The notes: generated by a model not told the origin, from the letters alone. Counted from the stretch's first letter, positions 1-8,595 are shown. The stretch: 64,000 bases of DNA from Roseomonas aerilata DSM 19363 (GCF_000711725.1 NZ_JONP01000006.1:62001-126000); one strand, 5' to 3'. Program-made: numbers and translations.

Positions 1-1
1 C

Positions 2-703
2 CTCGCGGCCTGCGGTTTCCACTGGGCGATGCTCGACTTCGAGCACAGTCCGGCCTCGCCACATATCGCGCACGACGTCGCGCTCTCGGCCATCCGCGCC
101 GGCATCCTGCCCCTCGCGCGCCCTTCCAGCCACGACCCGCACGAGATCGCGGGGCTTCTCACCAACGGCGCGCTCGGCCTCGTCGTGCCGCATGTGGACA
201 CACCGGAGCAGGCGGCGGCCGTTGCGCGGGCGGCGCGCTTCGCGCCGCGCGGCAATCTCTCCGTCCCTGGAACCCTCGCGCATTTCGGCTATGACAAGGG
301 CCTCGCAGAGGCCTGCGCGATCTTCAATGAGGAGGTCGTGGTTGCGGTGATGATCGAGAGCCGCACGGCAGTCGAGAATGTCGAGGCGATCGCGGCGGTG
401 CCGGGCGTGGACGGGCTGTTCATCGGCGGCTCGGACCTGCTCTGGGATCTCGGCTTGCCCGGCCGCTACGACGCGCCCGAACTGCTCGACGCCGTGGAGC
501 GGACCTGCGCCGCGGCCGCGCGCAACGGGCTCTTCGCCGGCATGGGTGGGCCACGCGACGAGGGCCCCTGGCACGGTTTCCTCCGCGCCGGGATGCGCAT
601 GATCCTGACCGAGAATGATCTCTCGCTGATGATGCGCGGCGCGCGCGACCGACGCGCCTTCTTCGAGGGTGTGCTCTCCGGCAGTGCGGCGGTGGGGGCC
701 TGA
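2..703 (+). CDS. HpcH/HpaI-type aldolase/citrate lyase family protein, 5'-truncated by the window edge
   Basis: The reading frame is open from the first bases of the window, so the true start lies upstream. The visible part begins inside the family's conserved GF-W-DxEHxP block (nt 14-52), where the His acts as base. The substrate-binding Arg segment follows (LARPSS, near nt 115), then the metal-ligand strand MIESRTAVEN (nt 350-380) and the GGSDL-DLG segment (nt 427-456). These Mg-dependent TIM-barrel enzymes cleave or form 2-keto-3-deoxy or 4-hydroxy-2-oxo acids, typically at the end of aromatic meta-cleavage routes, releasing pyruvate. About 234 codons are present of a usual 250-265, so little is missing. 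It converges on the CMD-like gene and is next to organic-acid receptors. The exact substrate cannot be read from sequence. Confidence 0.85.
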   Translation, partial: LAACGFHWAMLDFEHSPASPHIAHDVALSAIRAGILPLARPSSHDPHEIAGLLTNGALGLVVPHVDTPEQAAAVARAARFAPRGNLSVPGTLAHFGYDKGLAEACAIFNEEVVVAVMIESRTAVENVEAIAAVPGVDGLFIGGSDLLWDLGLPGRYDAPELLDAVERTCAAAARNGLFAGMGGPRDEGPWHGFLRAGMRMILTENDLSLMMRGARDRRAFFEGVLSGSAAVGA

Positions 704-717
704 TGGAAGCGCCGGCC

Positions 718-1446
718 TCAACGTTGTGGGGCCGGCATCCCCTCCAGGACGAGCGGCCCCTGGTCGTCCACCGCGGCCCAGGCGGCGAAGGCGGGAGAGG
801 GCGAGACGCGTCCGCTCCGCAGAAGGCGGAGCCAGGTCTCTGCCGCGCGCACGAAGGGGTTCACCCCGCGTGGCCAGATGATGAGGCTGATCGCCTCGGC
901 CATTCGCCGCTCGTCGATGTCCGCGCCGTAGGCCGCTTCAAGCTCGACCTCCAGCGCCCAGAGCCTTCCGCGCGCAGCATGCACCGCAAGGCGCGCCAGC
1001 CGCACCGTCTCGTCCGGCAGGTCGCCCGCGGCATTCAGGGCGGAGGCGGCTTCGAGATAGGCGGCCGCAGGATCGTACCCCGGGAAGTGCGGCGCCCATT
1101 CCCCGCGCAGGAAGCCGAGCGCATCCGCGCCCAGGGCCCAGGCCGTCTGCCGGAAAAGTGCCGCTGCCTCGCGATCGGTGCCGCCGCAACGTCGGAAGGC
1201 GGCGACGTGGTGCGTGCCCACCGGCTCGTTGCAGGCAACGAGGATCGCGAGCCACACGCATTCCCGTGCGAGCGGCGTCATGTGGCGCTCATCCACCGTC
1301 AGCGCGCGGTACATCGCGCCGTAGGCCTGGTGCAACTCAGGCAGCGCGGCAGCGAGAAGCCCGCGATGCGGCAGCACGTAGCCGCGCTCCGCCTGGAGCG
1401 ATGCCAGCGTATCGTGGATACCGGCCGCGGCCTCGTTCTTGCTCAT
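718..1446 (-). CDS. Carboxymuconolactone decarboxylase/AhpD-like protein
   Basis: A 242-residue, mostly helical protein with a CMD-like core: a helix containing TPLARECVWLAILVAC, then NEPVGTHHVAAF, then a small-residue turn and a second helix. Family members either decarboxylate 4-carboxymuconolactone or act as AhpD-type hydroperoxidases through a CxxC pair followed by His. Here the CxxC is absent (NEPVGTHH at that place), so AhpD thiol chemistry is unlikely. The ATG at 1446 has a GGAGG upstream at a rather long spacing of 12. It is divergent from the TctC gene at 1539 and convergent with the aldolase. Function is inferred from fold only. An aromatic-catabolism role fits the neighbours. Confidence 0.6.
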   Translation of the reverse strand: MSKNEAAAGIHDTLASLQAERGYVLPHRGLLAAALPELHQAYGAMYRALTVDERHMTPLARECVWLAILVACNEPVGTHHVAAFRRCGGTDREAAALFRQTAWALGADALGFLRGEWAPHFPGYDPAAAYLEAASALNAAGDLPDETVRLARLAVHAARGRLWALEVELEAAYGADIDERRMAEAISLIIWPRGVNPFVRAAETWLRLLRSGRVSPSPAFAAWAAVDDQGPLVLEGMPAPQR

Positions 1447-1538
1447 TCGATCAGGGCCCTCCGTGCCGCAAACTCCCGCGCACTGTCGCGCCGGTCAATG
1501 GATGGCTGGGCGCCCGAGCAACATCTGTGAGGAACACC

Positions 1539-2516
1539 ATGCGTCGCCGCACCGCGCTCAGCCTGCTGTCCACCCCGTTACTGCCCCTGCCGCACATCGC
1601 ACGGGCGCAGGCGGCGTGGCGCCCGAGCCGCCCTGTGACGCTGCTCGTGCCCTTCCCGCCCGGCGGCGCCACGGATCTCTGCGCGCGCGCCCTTCAGCCC
1701 GGGCTTCAGGCGGCGCTTGGACAGAACGTGGTCATCGACAACCGGCCGGGCGCGACGGGGGTGATCGGCACGCGCGTGGTAGCCGCCATGCCTGGCGACG
1801 GACACGTCCTTCTCGTCAACGCCAGCGGCACGATGACGATCCAGCCCGTGGTCATGCAGTCCCCCGGCTTCGATCCTGAGAAGGATTTCAAGCCGATCAT
1901 CCTGGCGATGAGCGCGCCGAACGTCATCGTCGTCCATCCCTCCGTGCCCGCGACGAATGTCGCGGAGCTGCGGAACTGGATGCTGCAGAAGGGCGACGCG
2001 CTCTCCTTCTCCTCCTCCGGCATCGGGTCATCCGAGCAGCTCGGGCTGGAGCTCTTCCTCCTCCGCACCGGGACGCGCGCCGTGCACGTGCCCTTCGCCG
2101 GTGGCGCGGCGGCGATCACGGCGGTCATCCAGAACACGGTACCGCTCTCGATGGTGAATTCGGGCACGGCCGCGCCACAGATCACCTCGGGTCAGGTCCG
2201 CATGATCGCCGTGGCCGGCCCCCGCCGGCTCACATGGGCGCCCGACGTGCCGACCATGGCGGAACAGGGACTGGAAGACCTCACCTCCCAATCTTGGACC
2301 GGTCTCTTCGTGCCCGCCGCCACGCCCGAACCGATTGCCGAAGCACTGCACGAGGCGCTTGCCGCCACGCTGCGCCAACCGGAGGTCGTGGAGCGGTTGG
2401 AGAGGATCCGCTTCGTCGTCGGGGGCGGAAGCCGCGTGGACCTCGGAAAGCTTGTCTCCGACGACCTCGTCCGCTGGCGCGGCGTGGTGCGGGACGCCCG
2501 CATTGCCGTGAACTGA
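1539..2516 (+). CDS. TctC/Bug-family tripartite tricarboxylate transporter substrate-binding protein
   Basis: A 325-residue secreted receptor. It has an N-terminal Tat-like signal (MRRRTALSLLSTPLLP, cleavage near AQA) followed by the family hallmark RPVTLLVPFPPGGATD, the beta-strand/loop that cradles a carboxylate ligand. Later blocks include VVIDNRPGATG and FVPAATPEPI. The ATG at 1539 was chosen over upstream codons because GAGGA lies 5 nt before it and the signal peptide starts there. A second paralogue follows after 26 nt, probably on one transcript. No TctA or TctB membrane genes are in the window, so this is a solitary receptor. Such proteins may share a distant TctAB or act in sensing. 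The ligand is probably an organic acid. Confidence 0.9.
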   Translation: MRRRTALSLLSTPLLPLPHIARAQAAWRPSRPVTLLVPFPPGGATDLCARALQPGLQAALGQNVVIDNRPGATGVIGTRVVAAMPGDGHVLLVNASGTMTIQPVVMQSPGFDPEKDFKPIILAMSAPNVIVVHPSVPATNVAELRNWMLQKGDALSFSSSGIGSSEQLGLELFLLRTGTRAVHVPFAGGAAAITAVIQNTVPLSMVNSGTAAPQITSGQVRMIAVAGPRRLTWAPDVPTMAEQGLEDLTSQSWTGLFVPAATPEPIAEALHEALAATLRQPEVVERLERIRFVVGGGSRVDLGKLVSDDLVRWRGVVRDARIAVN

Positions 2517-2542
2517 CGACCTTCCTGACGGAGCCACGCCCC

Positions 2543-3517
2543 ATGACCGCTTCCCGCCGCTCGATCCTGACCGCGCTGTCGGCCGGGGCCGGCGCGTTCC
2601 TCTTGCCGCGTCGCCCTGCCGCGCAACCTGGCTGGATGCCCGCGCGCCCCGTGCGGCTCGTCGTGCCCTTCACGCCCGGCGGCACCACGGACCTTCTGGG
2701 ACGCCTCGCCGCGCGGGGGATGGAACCCTCGCTCGGCACCTCCGTGGTCATCGACAACCGGGGCGGCGCCGGCGGCGTGATCGGCAGCGACCTTGTGGCG
2801 AAGGCCTCGCCGGACGGGTACACCATCCTTCTCTCGAACATCGCCTCCCAGGCGATCGGGCCTGCGGTGTCGAAGCACGTGCCCTACGATCCCGTGCGCG
2901 ACTTCACGCCCATTGGCCTCATCGCGGCGGTGCCGAGCGCGATCGTCGTCGCGATGGACAGCCCGATCCGCAGCCTGCCCGAGCTGGTGGCGCGCGCCCG
3001 CACCGGCAACGTGAAGTTCGGCTCCACCGGCATCGGCACCTCCAGCCACGTGAAGCTCGAACTGCTCAACCGCGCGGCCGGTGTGACGATCCTGCACGCG
3101 CCTTATCGCGGCTCCGCACCGGCTGTCGCGGACGTGCTGGGCGGGCAGATCGACGGCCTGATCGCGGCGGTTCCCGATGTCGGGCGCAACGACCGGCTGC
3201 GCATGCTGGCCGTGACCACGCCGGAACGTGCCGCGCGCTGGCCCGAGGTGCCGAGCGTGCGTGAGTTCGGCTTCGAGACGCTTGTCGCCACCAACTGGTT
3301 CGGGCTCTCCGGCCCCGCGGGGATGCCGGATGCCGCCGCCGACGTGTTGCACGACGCCCTCGCGAAGGGCCTCTCCGCCCCGGAGGTGCAGGAACGGCTT
3401 CTCGACTTCGGGGCGGGACCCAACAGGCTCTCGCGTCGCGACTATGCGGCCCTGGTCGCCTCCGATGTGGCACGATGGGCCAGGATCGCGAAGGAAGCGG
3501 GAATCCAGGCGGAGTGA
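2543..3517 (+). CDS. TctC/Bug-family substrate-binding protein (second of tandem pair)
   Basis: A 324-residue periplasmic receptor with a short signal sequence (MTASRRSILTALSAGAG, cleavage near AAQPG). The ligand-loop motif RPVRLVVPFTPGGTTD starts about residue 36, followed by VVIDNRGGAGGVIGSD and the LSNIASQAIGP segment. The last resembles the oppositely oriented paralogue just downstream more than the one just upstream. It is co-directional with the gene ending at 2516 (gap 26 nt) and convergent with the next TctC gene (gap 16 nt). Three adjacent members of one family suggest local duplication and divergence for different carboxylates. The substrate is unknown. Confidence 0.9.
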   Translation: MTASRRSILTALSAGAGAFLLPRRPAAQPGWMPARPVRLVVPFTPGGTTDLLGRLAARGMEPSLGTSVVIDNRGGAGGVIGSDLVAKASPDGYTILLSNIASQAIGPAVSKHVPYDPVRDFTPIGLIAAVPSAIVVAMDSPIRSLPELVARARTGNVKFGSTGIGTSSHVKLELLNRAAGVTILHAPYRGSAPAVADVLGGQIDGLIAAVPDVGRNDRLRMLAVTTPERAARWPEVPSVREFGFETLVATNWFGLSGPAGMPDAAADVLHDALAKGLSAPEVQERLLDFGAGPNRLSRRDYAALVASDVARWARIAKEAGIQAE

Positions 3518-3533
3518 GCCGCCCCGCCCCTGC

Positions 3534-4505
3534 TCAGTCCGCCCGCACGCCGGCCTCGCGCACCGCCTTGCCCCAGCGCGCCAGCTCGTCCGCGACGTAG
3601 CCCGCGTACCAGGCGCGATCATGGGCCGGCGGCACGGCGCCGAAATCGGCCAGCCGTGCGCGCACCGTTTCCGTCGAAAGGGCCTCCAGCGCTGCCGCGC
3701 TCATCCGATCCGCGATTGCGTCCGGCAGGCCGGGCGGGCCAGAGAGGCCGAACCAGGTGGGCGCCGTCATTTGCGGCAGCCCCAGCTCGGTGAAGGTGGG
3801 CACGGCATCCCAGCCCGGCGTCCGGCGCCCCGAGGTGATCGCGAGGATGCGCACGCGGTCGTTGCGCCCGGCTTCGGCAAGGGTCGTGATCATCGCCTCT
3901 ACCGTTCCGCCCATGACATCCGAGATGCCGGGCGCGGAGCCGCGATAGGGCACGTGGACGAGCTGGGTGCCCGTGAGCCGCGCGAGGGTGGTGGTGAGGA
4001 CGTGCGAGGTGGTCCCGTTCCCCGGAGAGGCCACGGTCACCGGCCGCGTGCGCGCCGCGAACAAGAAGCCGGCCAGATCGCGGGCCGGAGAGGCTTCGCC
4101 GACGACCAGGACGGAGGGCACGTCCGCGAGAAGCGCGATATGGGTGAAGTCCCGAACGCTGTCATAGGGCACACGGGGGTAGACGTTCGGCCCTACCGCG
4201 TGGGAAGCAATGTTGGACATGACGAAGGCGTAGCCGTCCGGCGTCGCCTTCGCGACGGCGTCGCTGCCCACCGTGCCGCCCGCACCCGCACGGTTCTCCA
4301 CCACCATGGGCTGGCCGAGCCTCTGTGCCATCCGCTGCGCATAGACGCGCGCCACGATGTCCGTGGTGCCGCCGGGCGGGAAGGGAACGACGAAACGGAT
4401 GGGGCGGGATGGCCAGGCGCCCGCTTCCTGCGCGTGGAGGGTGCGGGTTGCGGTCAGCGCTGCGGCCGCCGCGAGCAGGATGCGTCGTTCCGTCATTCCC
4501 CTCAC
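3534..4505 (-). CDS. TctC/Bug-family substrate-binding protein (third of the group)
   Basis: About 320 residues with a signal peptide (TERRILLAAAAALTATRTLHAQ) and the family motif RPIRFVVPFPPGGTTD, then VVENRAGAGGTVGSD and MSNIASHAVGPN. Two starts are possible. A GTG at 4505 overlaps the stop of the upstream hydroxylase gene (GTGA), and an ATG at 4496 is preceded by GAGGGGA at a spacing that looks too short. Either way translation is probably coupled to the FAD hydroxylase, so the receptor may deliver the substrate of that enzyme or a close relative. It shares the LSN/MSN-IAS-GP block with the protein encoded at 2543-3517, which indicates a recent common origin. Confidence 0.9.
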   Translation of the reverse strand: MRGMTERRILLAAAAALTATRTLHAQEAGAWPSRPIRFVVPFPPGGTTDIVARVYAQRMAQRLGQPMVVENRAGAGGTVGSDAVAKATPDGYAFVMSNIASHAVGPNVYPRVPYDSVRDFTHIALLADVPSVLVVGEASPARDLAGFLFAARTRPVTVASPGNGTTSHVLTTTLARLTGTQLVHVPYRGSAPGISDVMGGTVEAMITTLAEAGRNDRVRILAITSGRRTPGWDAVPTFTELGLPQMTAPTWFGLSGPPGLPDAIADRMSAAALEALSTETVRARLADFGAVPPAHDRAWYAGYVADELARWGKAVREAGVRAD

Positions 4506-5734
4506 TCCACCCGCGCGGCTTCGCGCAGTCCGGTGATCATGGATGTTCGCAGCAGGTGTTCGCGCAGTCGGGCCGGGTCGGCGCAGAGCGCCTGCATGTC
4601 GGTGAGCATCGCGCGCCGGCGAGCCGGATCGGTCTCGCGCATGCGGGCGCGGTTGCGGTCGGCCTGGGCGATGATCTCGCGCTCCGCCACTGGTCGGCGG
4701 CGACGGGTGTAACGGTTGAGCAGCCCCTCCCCCGCCTCGCCGCGGAGTACGGGCAGGAGGGTCGCGGCCAGCTCGAAGGCGTCGTGGATGCCGCCGTTCA
4801 TCCCCATGCCACCCGAGGGTGAGTTCAGATGCGCGGCATCCCCCGCGAGCAAAAGGCGGCCCTTGCGGTAATCCGCCACGATCCTCTGGTGGATGCGGTA
4901 TGGGCGGAGGTCCGGTACGTCATAGGGCGTCGGCTTCGGGTGGATGGCCTGCAGCTTGCGCTCGACCGCCGCAGGCTCCAGCGCCTCCTCCACGCTCTCC
5001 CCCGGCGCGGGATAGAGGCTGGCGCGCCAGCGGCCGGGCACGCGTAGCAGCGAGAAGGTGCCGGAGAAGGCGGGATGGCTCGTCCAGACATAGTTTACGT
5101 TGGACAGGTGCGGAAGATGCTCGTGAAGGGGAAAGGTCGTCGTCGCGAGGATGGTGGTCTCGGGATAGGTGTCGCCCGGAAAATCGAGACCCATGGCGTG
5201 GCGGACCTGGCTGCGCGCGCCGTCGCAGCCGATGACGTAGTCCGCAGATACCGTCTCGCCACCTTCCAGCGTGAGGACCACCCCGTCTGCGTCCTGCATT
5301 AACGCCGTGACGGATGCATCGAAGCGCACCGTTCCCGCAGGCAGCAGCGAAAGCAGAAGATGTGACAGCCGCTGCTGCTCGCACTGCAAGCGATGCGGAA
5401 AGGCCGTGTCCTCGCGGAGCACGGAGAGGTCGAAGACCGCGCGTTCACCGGTTTCGTGCAGGCGGATCTGCCATTCCGGTGTCACCAGCCCCTGCGCGAT
5501 CAGCGGCCGGGCGACGCCGATCGTGTCCAACATGTCGAGCGTCGGCGGATGGAAGGTGGAGGCGCGCAGCTCCTCCGCGATCGCCGGTCCCGCCTCCAAC
5601 ACCAGGGGCGTGGCCCCAGCACGATGCAGCAGAACGGCGAGCGTAAGGCCAACCGGCCCGGCGCCGACGATCGCGGTGCGGGAGGAACGATGCAGGGCGA
5701 GGACTCCGCTGGTTCGGCTTGCGCAGTCGGCCAT
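4502..5734 (-). CDS. FAD-dependent aromatic hydroxylase (PHBH-fold monooxygenase)
   Basis: About 410 residues with the three flavoprotein-hydroxylase fingerprints in order. The dinucleotide fold is TAIVGAGPVGLTLAVLLHRAG (about residue 21). The DG motif is YVIGCDGARSQVRHAMG (about residue 165). The GD motif is LLLAGDAAHLNSPSGGMGMN (about residue 285). Such enzymes insert one oxygen ortho to an activating group on an aromatic or N-heteroaromatic ring using NAD(P)H. The open frame extends upstream, but the ATG at 5734 is chosen because the FAD-binding strand follows at a normal distance and GGACAGG precedes it. The gene overlaps the downstream TctC gene and is divergent from the isomerase-like gene at 5830. 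The substrate is not identifiable. Confidence 0.88.
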   Translation of the reverse strand: MADCASRTSGVLALHRSSRTAIVGAGPVGLTLAVLLHRAGATPLVLEAGPAIAEELRASTFHPPTLDMLDTIGVARPLIAQGLVTPEWQIRLHETGERAVFDLSVLREDTAFPHRLQCEQQRLSHLLLSLLPAGTVRFDASVTALMQDADGVVLTLEGGETVSADYVIGCDGARSQVRHAMGLDFPGDTYPETTILATTTFPLHEHLPHLSNVNYVWTSHPAFSGTFSLLRVPGRWRASLYPAPGESVEEALEPAAVERKLQAIHPKPTPYDVPDLRPYRIHQRIVADYRKGRLLLAGDAAHLNSPSGGMGMNGGIHDAFELAATLLPVLRGEAGEGLLNRYTRRRRPVAEREIIAQADRNRARMRETDPARRRAMLTDMQALCADPARLREHLLRTSMITGLREAARVE

Positions 5735-5829
5735 GACCTGTCCAACTTGTCCATCACGCAACCTGAGCGGCGGGGCCATGCCGGAGTGCGAGCCGGAAGC
5801 GGTTTCCCAGCCTGAACGAGGCTGACCCG

Positions 5830-6615
5830 GTGGCCCTGGAATACGCACCCCGCGGACTGATCGGCGTGCTGACGCCGCAGGCGAACACGACGGTCGAGCC
5901 GGAGCTGGCGATCCTCCTGCCACCCGGGGTCGCGATGATCAACACCCGCCTCACCAGCCCGAAGCCGACGATCGTCGCGCGGCTGCTGGACTACCTGCGC
6001 GACCTGGAAGGGGCCGTCGCACAGTTCGCCAATGCGCCGCTGGCTGCGCTGGCCTTCGCCTGCACTGGCGCCTCCTACTACGCCGGCCCGGAGGAGGAAG
6101 CGGCGATCGTCGTCCGCATGGAAGCCGCGCGCGGCGTGCCCGTGGTGACGGCGGGACAGGCCGTACGCGACGCGCTCCGGGCCCTGTCGGCGCGTCGCAT
6201 CGGCCTTGTCTCCCCCTATCCCGACGACCTGACGCGCGCGGCCATCGCCTACTGGAAGGCGCAGGGCTTTGAGGTCGTCCGCATCTCCGGCTCGGCGCTG
6301 CAGGACGGTGTCTTCCACCCGATCTACGCGATGGACGGCGCGGGCGCTCAGGCGGCGCTGGAGGCGCTGGACCCCGCGGGGCTGGATGCGATCGTCATGC
6401 TCGGCACCGGCATGCCGACGCTGCGGCCCATCCTCGCGCATGGATACCGCGGCGGCGTACCCGTGCTCTCATGCATGCTCTGCCTCGCCTGGCGCAGCGT
6501 GGAGGCGGCCGCCGGCGGCCCGGCCAATGCCGCAAGCCTGCAGGGATGGCTGGGTGGGCGAGATTGGCAGGCGCGGTGGCGGATGCGCCAGCACGGCGGA
6601 TCACCCGACGCCTGA
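5830..6615 (+). CDS. Asp/Glu racemase-superfamily protein, maleate isomerase/arylmalonate decarboxylase-like
   Basis: A 261-residue protein starting at GTG 5830 with GAGG 9 nt upstream. The N-terminal half begins GLIGVLTPQANTTVEPEL and carries a Cys in FACTGASYY (about residue 78). The C-terminal half carries LGTGMPTL and SCMLCLAW (Cys about residues 215-218). Two opposed cysteines at the ends of equivalent strands are the signature of this superfamily, which includes maleate cis-trans isomerase, arylmalonate decarboxylase and hydantoin racemase. Maleate isomerase acts in the lower nicotinate pathway (NicE), and a nic-like operon lies 14 kb away. That link is inference only. Divergent from the FAD hydroxylase and convergent with the MarR gene. 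Confidence 0.75.
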   Translation: MALEYAPRGLIGVLTPQANTTVEPELAILLPPGVAMINTRLTSPKPTIVARLLDYLRDLEGAVAQFANAPLAALAFACTGASYYAGPEEEAAIVVRMEAARGVPVVTAGQAVRDALRALSARRIGLVSPYPDDLTRAAIAYWKAQGFEVVRISGSALQDGVFHPIYAMDGAGAQAALEALDPAGLDAIVMLGTGMPTLRPILAHGYRGGVPVLSCMLCLAWRSVEAAAGGPANAASLQGWLGGRDWQARWRMRQHGGSPDA

Positions 6616-6755
6616 TCGGGCCCGCTGCTGTTCCGCAACGCGGCAGGACTTACGGGCGCTCTGGACCCAAGCAGGAAGAGGCAGATGCCCAGCCCGCGCC
6701 AGACTGGTTTAAGGGATTTGAAGGCGCGTCCGGACGAGCGCACCTACCTCGAGCT

Positions 6756-7376
6756 TCAGGAAGCCCGCGACTGCCGTGGCTTGCGAGCGGCGGGCGGCAG
6801 CGCCTTCGCTGCCTGTGCCGCCGGCGTCTCACGGGGGGCCGCGCCCTCCAGGCCGAGCCTCACCTTCGCCAGCATGCGCAGCAGGGTCTCCACCTCCTCC
6901 GTGGTGAGGTGTTGCAGCGCGGCGGCGTTGCGCTCCGCGGCTATGTCGACGATCTGTTGGCGCAGCGCCCAGCCCTTCGGCGTCAGGTGGATGTTCACCG
7001 TGCGCCGGTCTTCCGCATTTCGCCGCCGCTGCGCCAGGCCAAGTCGCTCCATCTGGTTCACGGCCGAGACGACCGACGGGCCCATGAGGCGGACGCGCCG
7101 CGCCAGCTCGTTCTGGATCAGCCCATCCTCCTCGTAGAGGGCCCAAAGATAGGACCACAGGCTGACGGGAATGCCGAGCGGCTGCATGTGCGCCTGCACG
7201 CTTGCACGGAACATGCGGTGAAGATCACGGACCTGGTAACCGAAGTTCCAGCGGTCCGCGTAGAATTCCTCACGCTTGCTGACAGGCCAGCGCGCGCGCT
7301 CGCGGGCACCGGCCGGGGCGACAGGCTGCTGCCGGGGCTGGCGCGCACTCCCCGAGGCCGTGTCGCGCTTGGGCAT
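6756..7376 (-). CDS. MarR-family transcriptional regulator
   Basis: A 206-residue winged-helix regulator. After a basic Ala/Pro-rich N-terminal tail (about 40 residues) comes a dimerization helix (YQVRDLHRMFRASV). The DNA-binding core follows: QNELARRVRLMGPSVVSAVNQMERLGLAQRR as the recognition helix, with NAEDRRTVNIHLTPKG as the wing. The C-terminal tail is again basic and Ala-rich, longer than usual for MarR. MarR proteins usually repress aromatic-degradation or efflux genes and are released by phenolic ligands. The ATG at 7376 is preferred over an in-frame start at 7466 because the longer version adds no conserved sequence. A perfect 14-bp palindrome lies just upstream (7397-7410). Confidence 0.85.
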   Translation of the reverse strand: MPKRDTASGSARQPRQQPVAPAGARERARWPVSKREEFYADRWNFGYQVRDLHRMFRASVQAHMQPLGIPVSLWSYLWALYEEDGLIQNELARRVRLMGPSVVSAVNQMERLGLAQRRRNAEDRRTVNIHLTPKGWALRQQIVDIAAERNAAALQHLTTEEVETLLRMLAKVRLGLEGAAPRETPAAQAAKALPPAARKPRQSRAS

Positions 7377-7396
7377 ATGGACGCTGGATCCTTGAA

Positions 7397-7410
7397 TCTG
7401 GCCGGCCAGA
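7397..7410. promoter_or_regulatory. Perfect 14-bp palindrome, candidate MarR operator
   Basis: TCTGGCCGGCCAGA reads identically on both strands and ends 20 nt before the ATG of the MarR gene. MarR dimers bind short palindromes near their own promoters, so autoregulation is a reasonable inference. The palindrome is GC-rich in a GC-rich genome, so chance occurrence cannot be excluded. Confidence 0.4.
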
Positions 7411-7767
7411 AGAGGCCCGCGACGGGGCCGGCCCTCGGCCGCCTGCCCAAGGGGCTTGATAAGCACATCGCCGCAGCGAGGACCAGAAGCCCGGCGGCAG
7501 TATCAAGGGCGGGCACCAGCTCGGCCTATGCCGGCCGCTGCTCGCCGTAGAATCCACCCCTCCCCAGCGGAAGCCCAGGCGGGGCGAGTTCGGGGCAATC
7601 CTGCGCATGCGCGCTTGAACAGCCGTATTCTGTGTCCGGGCGACGCAGCCAGCCAGCATGGTCCCTCGTGCGCTTACCTGCGGCGCTTCAAACCCGAGTT
7701 GCCGCGGATGCCGCGGATGCCGCGGAGGCGATGCTTGCGGGGGGCCTTCGTGAAGGCCGCGTGAGCT
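7411..7767. other. Intergenic region upstream of the MarR gene and downstream of the SDR gene
   Basis: No protein-like reading frame was recognised here. Short open frames exist, but they are Pro/Arg-rich and resemble nothing known to me. The only internal structure is a short tandem repeat, about three copies of the 9-mer CCGCGGATG at 7702-7728 (last copy ending AGG). The region presumably holds the MarR promoter and the end of the SDR transcript. Confidence 0.4.
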
Positions 7768-8526
7768 TCAATGCATAACGGAGCCGCCGTCAACCACGAC
7801 CGTCTGTCCCGTCATGAAGTCGCTTTCCGAGGAGAGGAGAAAGGCCAGCGCGCCGGTCAGGTCCTCGGGCGTCTGATCGCGCATCAGGCAGCGCGTTTCG
7901 AGGACGGATCTCGTCATCTCCTCAGGGTAGTCCTCGTTTCCGACCAGTCCATCGCTGAGCGTCAGGCCAGGCGCCAGGCAATTCACCCGAATGCCGCAGC
8001 CCCCGAGTTCGCGCGCCGCGGCCCGCGTCATCGCGATGATCGCGCCCTTGGAGGAGACATAGGGCATCATCATGGGCGTGCCCTTGAACACTGTCCCCGA
8101 GGCGATGTTGACGATCTTGCCATAACCCTTGGCCCGCATAACCGGAAGGACGGCCTTGATGCACTCGAAGGTGCCGCGCACATTCACCCGCAACACCCGG
8201 TCGAACTCCTCCGAACCGATCTCGCTGAACGGACGCGGGCGCAGTGTCGCGAAGAGCGCCGCGTTGTTCACCAGCCCGCTGACTCCCCCGAACTGCGCGA
8301 CGCTGTGCTCGACGAGACGGGCCACGGCCTCGGAGTCGGTGATATCGCAGACCTGACCGGTGGCGTTCCCGCCCAGTTCACGGATCGCGGCCACGGTCGC
8401 ATCGGGCGACAGGATGTCGCAGACAGTCACGCGCGCGCCCTCTGCGGCGAGCGCACGGGCATAGGCCGCGCCGATCCCCTGCGCGCCTCCCGTCACGATG
8501 ACGCTGCGATCCAAGAGCCTGCGCAT
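7768..8526 (-). CDS. Short-chain dehydrogenase/reductase (SDR), classical type
   Basis: A 252-residue Rossmann-fold oxidoreductase. The cofactor motif TGGAQGIG is at about residues 12-19. An acidic residue follows the second strand (VCDIL), favouring NAD(H) over NADP(H). NNA is at about residue 87, the catalytic Ser is in IVNIASGT (about 140) and the Tyr/Lys pair is in YVSSK (about 155). The C terminus (MTGQTVVVDGGSVMH) is the usual SDR ending. The gene is last in a probable operon FAD hydroxylase, TctC, SDR (gap 69 nt from the TctC gene). A dehydrogenase step on a hydroxylated or dihydrodiol intermediate is plausible but unproven. Confidence 0.9.
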   Translation of the reverse strand: MRRLLDRSVIVTGGAQGIGAAYARALAAEGARVTVCDILSPDATVAAIRELGGNATGQVCDITDSEAVARLVEHSVAQFGGVSGLVNNAALFATLRPRPFSEIGSEEFDRVLRVNVRGTFECIKAVLPVMRAKGYGKIVNIASGTVFKGTPMMMPYVSSKGAIIAMTRAAARELGGCGIRVNCLAPGLTLSDGLVGNEDYPEEMTRSVLETRCLMRDQTPEDLTGALAFLLSSESDFMTGQTVVVDGGSVMH

Positions 8527-8595
8527 GGCCGATTTTCCCTGAAACGGAGAAGGGGCTTCGAGATGCCGGACGAAGGTTTGCGGGCTGTCCGCAGT

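Noticed and set aside
7702-7728. Three-copy 9-bp tandem repeat CCGCGGATG
   Set aside because: Too short and few-copy to be a CRISPR or functional satellite; noted only as local slippage.
7456-7764. 102-codon plus-strand frame in the gap before the SDR gene
   Set aside because: Pro/Arg-rich with no ribosome site or family; includes the CCGCGGATG tandem repeat.
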